NCBI GenBank assembly: GCA_963736975.1
Contig: CAVTQY010000001.1
Span: 806,001-870,000 of the forward strand
Source: CAVTQY01 sp963736975
GTDB lineage: Bacteria > Pseudomonadota > Alphaproteobacteria > Acetobacterales > Acetobacteraceae
Direction of reading: 5' to 3'
DNA: 64,000 nucleotides
Below, piece by piece: positions 60,534 to 64,000 of this stretch. Under the pieces are notes generated by a model that saw only the letters and a list, made by a program, of their open reading frames with translations, did no database searches and had not been told where the DNA came from. Numbering within the stretch: the stretch's first letter is position 1; each line of letters starts with the position of its first letter. A program made the translations under genes and the position numbers.

Positions 60534-61321
60534 TGCGGCCAGCCGTAACCGGTGCGGATTTGTTTCGCTGTGACGGCCGCCGCGCTCTGGTCATCGGCGG
60601 AAGCTCCGGAATCGGGTTCGCCTCCGCCGCCGCCTTGTTGCAAGCTGGAGCATCGCTTTTCATCAGCAGCCGCAGTCCGGGACGACTGGCACGAGCAGCT
60701 TCGGAATTACAGCATCCGGGCCTAGTCGGGTGGGCGGCGGGAGACGCGACCAAGCCGGACGATGTCAGCCGGATTGTCTCAGCAGCAACGGATTTTCTGG
60801 GCGGCCTCGACATCCTGGTCGTTTCCGCCGGAACCTCCGACGTGCAATCCGTCTTCACCGTCACGCCCACTGGATTCGATCGGGTCATCGCCGCCAATAT
60901 CAACCCGCTCTACCTTTCCGCGCATCATGCGGCATCGCATCTGGCAGCCTCTGGGCGGGGCTCCGTGATAGCGATGTCCTCCGTTTACGGCGTGATCGGC
61001 GTTGCCGAACGGGTCTCCTATAGCGCCGCGAAGGCCGGAATCATCGGCATGGTGCGGTCGATGGCGCTTGACTTCGCCCCCCACAAAGTGCGCGTGAATG
61101 CCATCAGCCCCGGCGTGATCGAGACGGAGTTGTTCTTTGCAACCCTTAGGCGCGAAGCAGACCCGGAGCAGATGCTTGCCAAGCGCCGGGCCATGCATCC
61201 GATCGGACGCACCGGCAAGCCGGAAGAGGTCGCGGCCGTGGTGTTGTTGCTTGCCTCCGACGCGGGCGGATTTATTACCGGGCAGAACATCGTGGTGGAT
61301 GGCGGTCTGACCATCGCCTGA
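60533..61321 (+). CDS. SDR-family oxidoreductase
   Basis: A 262-residue classical SDR. NAD(P)-binding VIGGSSGIG, VVSAGTSD (NNAG equivalent), AMSSVYG with the catalytic Ser, and YSAAK (full YxxxK motif). C-terminal ISPGVIETELF and FITGQNIVVDGG. Unlike the SDR at 8411 the catalytic residues are complete. Overlaps the enolase-like stop (TGATG), so it acts in the same pathway: probably oxidation or reduction of a hydroxy/keto acid produced by the enolase-like enzyme. Last gene of the operon. Confidence 0.91.
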   Translation: MRPAVTGADLFRCDGRRALVIGGSSGIGFASAAALLQAGASLFISSRSPGRLARAASELQHPGLVGWAAGDATKPDDVSRIVSAATDFLGGLDILVVSAGTSDVQSVFTVTPTGFDRVIAANINPLYLSAHHAASHLAASGRGSVIAMSSVYGVIGVAERVSYSAAKAGIIGMVRSMALDFAPHKVRVNAISPGVIETELFFATLRREADPEQMLAKRRAMHPIGRTGKPEEVAAVVLLLASDAGGFITGQNIVVDGGLTIA

Positions 61322-61352
61322 GGACCAATTCCGCCCTCCGGACCTGGTTCGC

Positions 61353-62549
61353 CTAAATTGCCTTTTCGATCACCGGCGCCTGCGGCAGCCAGACGCTGAT
61401 CGTGGTTCCCACCCCTTCCTCGCTGTCGATCGCGAGCTGGCCGCGATGGCGGTTCAGGATGTGCTTGACGATCGCCAGTCCGAGCCCCGTCCCGCCCACC
61501 GAGCGAGAGCGGCCCTTGTCCACCCGGTAGAACCGCTCGGTAAGTCGCGGCAGGTGCTGTCGCGGGATCCCCGGGCCGCGATCAGCCACGGCCAGCACCA
61601 GCCCCGGCCGCGCCGGCCAGCGGCCGCCCGGCTCCGCCGCCACCAGCTCCAGCCGGATCACTCCACCGTCCCGGCCGTATTTCACCGCATTGTCCAACAG
61701 GTTCTGCGCCACCTGCGTAAGCTGGTCGGCATCCCCGATCACCGGCGGCGTGCCGGGCGCGAGCCGCAGGTCGAGTTTGACCGCTGCGGCGCTCAGTCGA
61801 GGCTCGAACCCGGCGACCAGACGGGATAGCAGGGCGGCAAGGTCCACGCGCGTCTGGGGGGGCTGATGTTCCGTCAGCTCCACGCGCGAGAGGCTCAGCA
61901 AATCGTCGATCAGCCGGTTCATCCGCGCCGCCTGCTCTGCCATGATATCGAGAAAGCGGCGTTGCGCCGGCGGATCATCCGCGGCTGGGCCGCGCAGCGT
62001 TTCGATGAAGCCGATCAGCGATGCCAGTGGCGTGCGCAGCTCGTGGCTGGCATTGGCGACAAAATCGGCACGCATCCGCTCCACCACGCGCTCTCGGGTC
62101 CGGTCCGACAACAGCACCAGCACCTGCCCCGCTTTGGCCTGCGGCAGATTTAGCGGCGCGACAGTGGCTTGCAGGTCGCGCGGCACCGGGGCCGGCAACG
62201 ACAGATCGGCGCGTTGCGGCGTGCCCGACGCGAAAGCCCCGTCGATCGCCCCACGCAATCCCGGATGCCGCAGCACGGCCCGCAGCTCCGGCCCGAAGGC
62301 CGCAGCGGAAGCCGCATTGGCCCGGAGCACGGTGCGTTCGCCGTCGAGTATCAGCAGCGGCTCGGGAAACCGCTGCATCAACGCCTCATCGGCATGGCGT
62401 AGGCGGTCGAGATCGGCGCTCTGCTGGGCGGCGAGACGCGCCAGCCGGTCCATCTCGCGGCCCAGCCGCTCGGCCCGCAGCCATCCCAAGATCGCGACAA
62501 CCGCGCAACACGCGGCTACGGCCGACACGATCAACAGCAGCGCGTTCAT
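61353..62549 (-). CDS. PhoR-like sensor histidine kinase
   Basis: A 398-residue kinase. One N-terminal membrane helix (LLLIVSAVAACCAVVAILGW, about 5-23), a coiled-coil and PAS-like region (about 55-145), then the HisKA domain with the phospho-acceptor His169 (NASHELRTPLASLIGFIETL) and the HATPase domain (N box QNLLDNAVKYG, G1 DRGPGIP, G2 GGTGLGLAIVKHIL). The domain plan and LIGFIETL are those of PhoR, the phosphate-starvation kinase. The phoB regulator and pst genes are not in the window. Confidence 0.87.
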   Translation of the reverse strand: MNALLLIVSAVAACCAVVAILGWLRAERLGREMDRLARLAAQQSADLDRLRHADEALMQRFPEPLLILDGERTVLRANAASAAAFGPELRAVLRHPGLRGAIDGAFASGTPQRADLSLPAPVPRDLQATVAPLNLPQAKAGQVLVLLSDRTRERVVERMRADFVANASHELRTPLASLIGFIETLRGPAADDPPAQRRFLDIMAEQAARMNRLIDDLLSLSRVELTEHQPPQTRVDLAALLSRLVAGFEPRLSAAAVKLDLRLAPGTPPVIGDADQLTQVAQNLLDNAVKYGRDGGVIRLELVAAEPGGRWPARPGLVLAVADRGPGIPRQHLPRLTERFYRVDKGRSRSVGGTGLGLAIVKHILNRHRGQLAIDSEEGVGTTISVWLPQAPVIEKAI

Positions 62550-62595
62550 GAAGTCGCTCTTGTCGGCCGGACGGTTCGCGGCGCCGCACCGGTCA

Positions 62596-63897
62596 TCAAC
62601 AATCCAGCGTCGTCTCGCGCTCCCACGTCGTCAGTTGCTGGGTGTAGTCCTGCCACTGACGCATCTTCAGCGCCATATAAGCTCGAGCAAATGGTTCCCC
62701 TAGCGCCTCCCGCAGAACTCCCGAAGCCTCGAACGCGCGCAGCGCGTCCAGCAGATTGAGCGGAAGCAGGCGCGCATCGGTAATCGTATGTCCGTGCGTG
62801 TACATATTGATGTCGAGCCGCGGTCCCGGATCGCGCCTGAGCGCGATGCCTTCCATCCCCGCAGCAAGTACCCCCGCTTGCAGCAGATAGGGGTTCGCCG
62901 CCCCGTCGGCCAGGCGCAGCTCGAAGCGCCCAGGGTCGGGTATTCGAATCATGTGTGTGCGGTTGTTGCCTGCATAGGTCACCGTATTCGGTGCCCAAGT
63001 GGCACCGGAGGCCGTTACCGTCGCGTTGATACGCTTATAACTGTTGATTGTCGGATTGGTCAGCGCGCACAGCGCCTCCGCATGCGTCATCACACCCCCA
63101 ATGAAGTGATACGCAAGCTGCGACAGGCCCAGGGCGCCGCCAGGATCGGCGAACTGGTTGCGCTCGTCCTGCCACAACGACACGTGCACATGGCAGCCGG
63201 AGCCTGTAAGGTCAGGGAACGGCTTCGGCATGAAGGTCGCGCGCAGGCCGTGTTTTTCGGCGATCGCCTTCACCATGTATTTGAAAAACACGTGACGATC
63301 CGCGGTGACGAGGGCGGGTGCGTAACTCCAGTTCATTTCAAACTGGCCGTTCGCATCCTCGTGGTCGTTCTGGTACGGCTCCCAACCCAGCGTCTGCATG
63401 CCATCACAGACCTCGGTGATGATGTCGTAGCGACGCATCAGCGCGGACTGGTCGTAGCAGGGCTTCTTCTGTCGGTCCGCGGTATCGGCGATTGAGTTGC
63501 CGTCGGGTGTGATCAGAAAAAACTCGCACTCCACGCCGGACCGCATCTGCCAGCCTTGCCCCGCCGCTGCCTCCGCCACACGCTTGAGCACGAACCGCGG
63601 CGCCTGTTCCACCGGCTTGCCTGCCATGACAAGATCGGCCGCCAACCAGCCCACCTCCGGTTTCCAGGGCAGTTGCATCAGGCTGTCGGGATCCGGGATC
63701 GCCAGCATGTCCGGATCAGCGGGGGTCATGTCCAGCCAGGTGGCGAAGCCGGCGAACCCGGCCCCGGCACGTGCCATCTCACCAATCGCCGCGGCCGGCA
63801 CGAGCTTGGCGCGCTGCGTGCCGAACAGATCAGTGAACGATATCAGAAAATACCGAATGCCACGCTCCCGCGCCGCCGTGGCCAGATCGATTGCCAT
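62596..63897 (-). CDS. GlnT-type glutamine synthetase family (type III-like)
   Basis: A 433-residue glutamate-ammonia ligase-like enzyme. The N-terminal beta-grasp contains YFLISFTDLFGTQRAKLVP; the catalytic domain has GVECEFFLITPDG (metal-binding Glu pair), NDHEDANGQFEMNW, GSGCHVHVSLW, NPTINSYKR and RFELRLADGAANPYL. These are GlnT-like proteins that also include gamma-glutamylmethylamide synthetases and dinitrogen-linked amine ligases. The ATG at 63897 has GGGGGAG upstream; a GTG at 63918 overlapping the previous gene's stop is possible. Its partner gene is at the window edge. Confidence 0.88.
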   Translation of the reverse strand: MAIDLATAARERGIRYFLISFTDLFGTQRAKLVPAAAIGEMARAGAGFAGFATWLDMTPADPDMLAIPDPDSLMQLPWKPEVGWLAADLVMAGKPVEQAPRFVLKRVAEAAAGQGWQMRSGVECEFFLITPDGNSIADTADRQKKPCYDQSALMRRYDIITEVCDGMQTLGWEPYQNDHEDANGQFEMNWSYAPALVTADRHVFFKYMVKAIAEKHGLRATFMPKPFPDLTGSGCHVHVSLWQDERNQFADPGGALGLSQLAYHFIGGVMTHAEALCALTNPTINSYKRINATVTASGATWAPNTVTYAGNNRTHMIRIPDPGRFELRLADGAANPYLLQAGVLAAGMEGIALRRDPGPRLDINMYTHGHTITDARLLPLNLLDALRAFEASGVLREALGEPFARAYMALKMRQWQDYTQQLTTWERETTLDC

Positions 63898-63914
63898 TCG
63901 CTCCCCCGCCGCGC

Positions 63915-64000
63915 TCACGCACCATGCCGTCCCGGAATCCAGTCCGTACCGGCGAGCGGCACGCGCGCCATTGCCGCAGCCTCGATCGTCAGTGCCACGA
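63915..64000 (-). CDS. 3' end of an unidentified gene (partial)
   Basis: On the minus strand an open frame enters from the edge and ends at TGA 63915-63917 with EAAAMARVPLAGTDWIPGRHGA before the stop. GlnT genes are commonly preceded by a glutamine amidotransferase or related gene, but 27 residues do not allow a call. The TGA overlaps a GTG that could start GlnT (GTGA). Confidence 0.4.
   Translation of the reverse strand, partial: VALTIEAAAMARVPLAGTDWIPGRHGA

Overview
The window is GC-rich, densely coded DNA typical of an alphaproteobacterium. The family-level markers (GapR/DUF2312, DUF1244, an IalB-like protein, DUF815 next to yajC, a rplY-pth-ychF operon, GlnT-type glutamine synthetase) and the number of ABC importers and soil-type catabolic genes point to Rhodospirillales, probably Acetobacteraceae. 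That placement is inferred from gene content, not from any search. No rRNA, CRISPR array, intact insertion sequence or prophage was seen. One tRNA gene, tRNA-Ala(GGC), is present.

Layout. 0.3-4.3 kb: a VOC protein, a secreted beta-propeller with a membrane fatty-acid-hydroxylase-like protein, and an O-antigen-ligase-like membrane protein. 4.4-10.9 kb: a catabolic block with an intradiol dioxygenase, a PLP aminotransferase, an FMN monooxygenase, an SDR and a divergent acyl-CoA synthetase, plus a decayed Uma2 gene. 11-17 kb: an RlpA-like protein, then a threonine-synthase-like / MlrC-like (M81) / DHA2 exporter operon divergent from a frameshifted M20 peptidase. 17-27.6 kb: housekeeping and metabolism (DUF815 ATPase, yajC, gapR, glycerate kinase, cupin plus TauD dioxygenase, mscL, a retropepsin-like lipoprotein, a ketopantoate-reductase-like protein), a dead toxin-antitoxin locus, and the ychF-pth-rplY operon. 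27.8-33 kb: an EmrAB-type pump, an EamA transporter with DUF1127, a WYL regulator and a chalcone-isomerase-like protein. 33-42.5 kb: two divergent ABC importers, one peptide/nickel type and one sugar type. 42.7-46.2 kb: unknown small proteins, tRNA-Ala, the two CoA-transferase subunits and a GNAT enzyme. 46.3-55.5 kb: an orphan molybdenum hydroxylase large subunit, a stand-alone AsnC-type ligand domain, a ThDP enzyme, a TPR/glycosyltransferase-like protein, rlmN, an IalB-like protein and a methyltransferase. 55.6-61.3 kb: a compact GntR-regulated operon with a polar-amino-acid-type ABC importer, a divergent enolase-superfamily enzyme and an SDR. 61.4-64 kb: a PhoR-type kinase and a GlnT-type glutamine synthetase, with the 3' end of one more gene at the edge.

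Most notable: (i) the 55.6-61.3 kb operon, whose enolase-superfamily enzyme appears to have replaced several canonical catalytic and metal-binding residues, so its substrate and chemistry are open; (ii) two genes interrupted by single frameshifts in otherwise intact sequence, and two fully decayed loci (Uma2; BrnT-like toxin with its HTH antitoxin); (iii) two families of palindromic repeats placed non-randomly at gene 3' ends. One family begins exactly at the TAG stop codon in both copies. The other lies between convergent genes in its three full copies and, once, encodes the C-termini of both genes.
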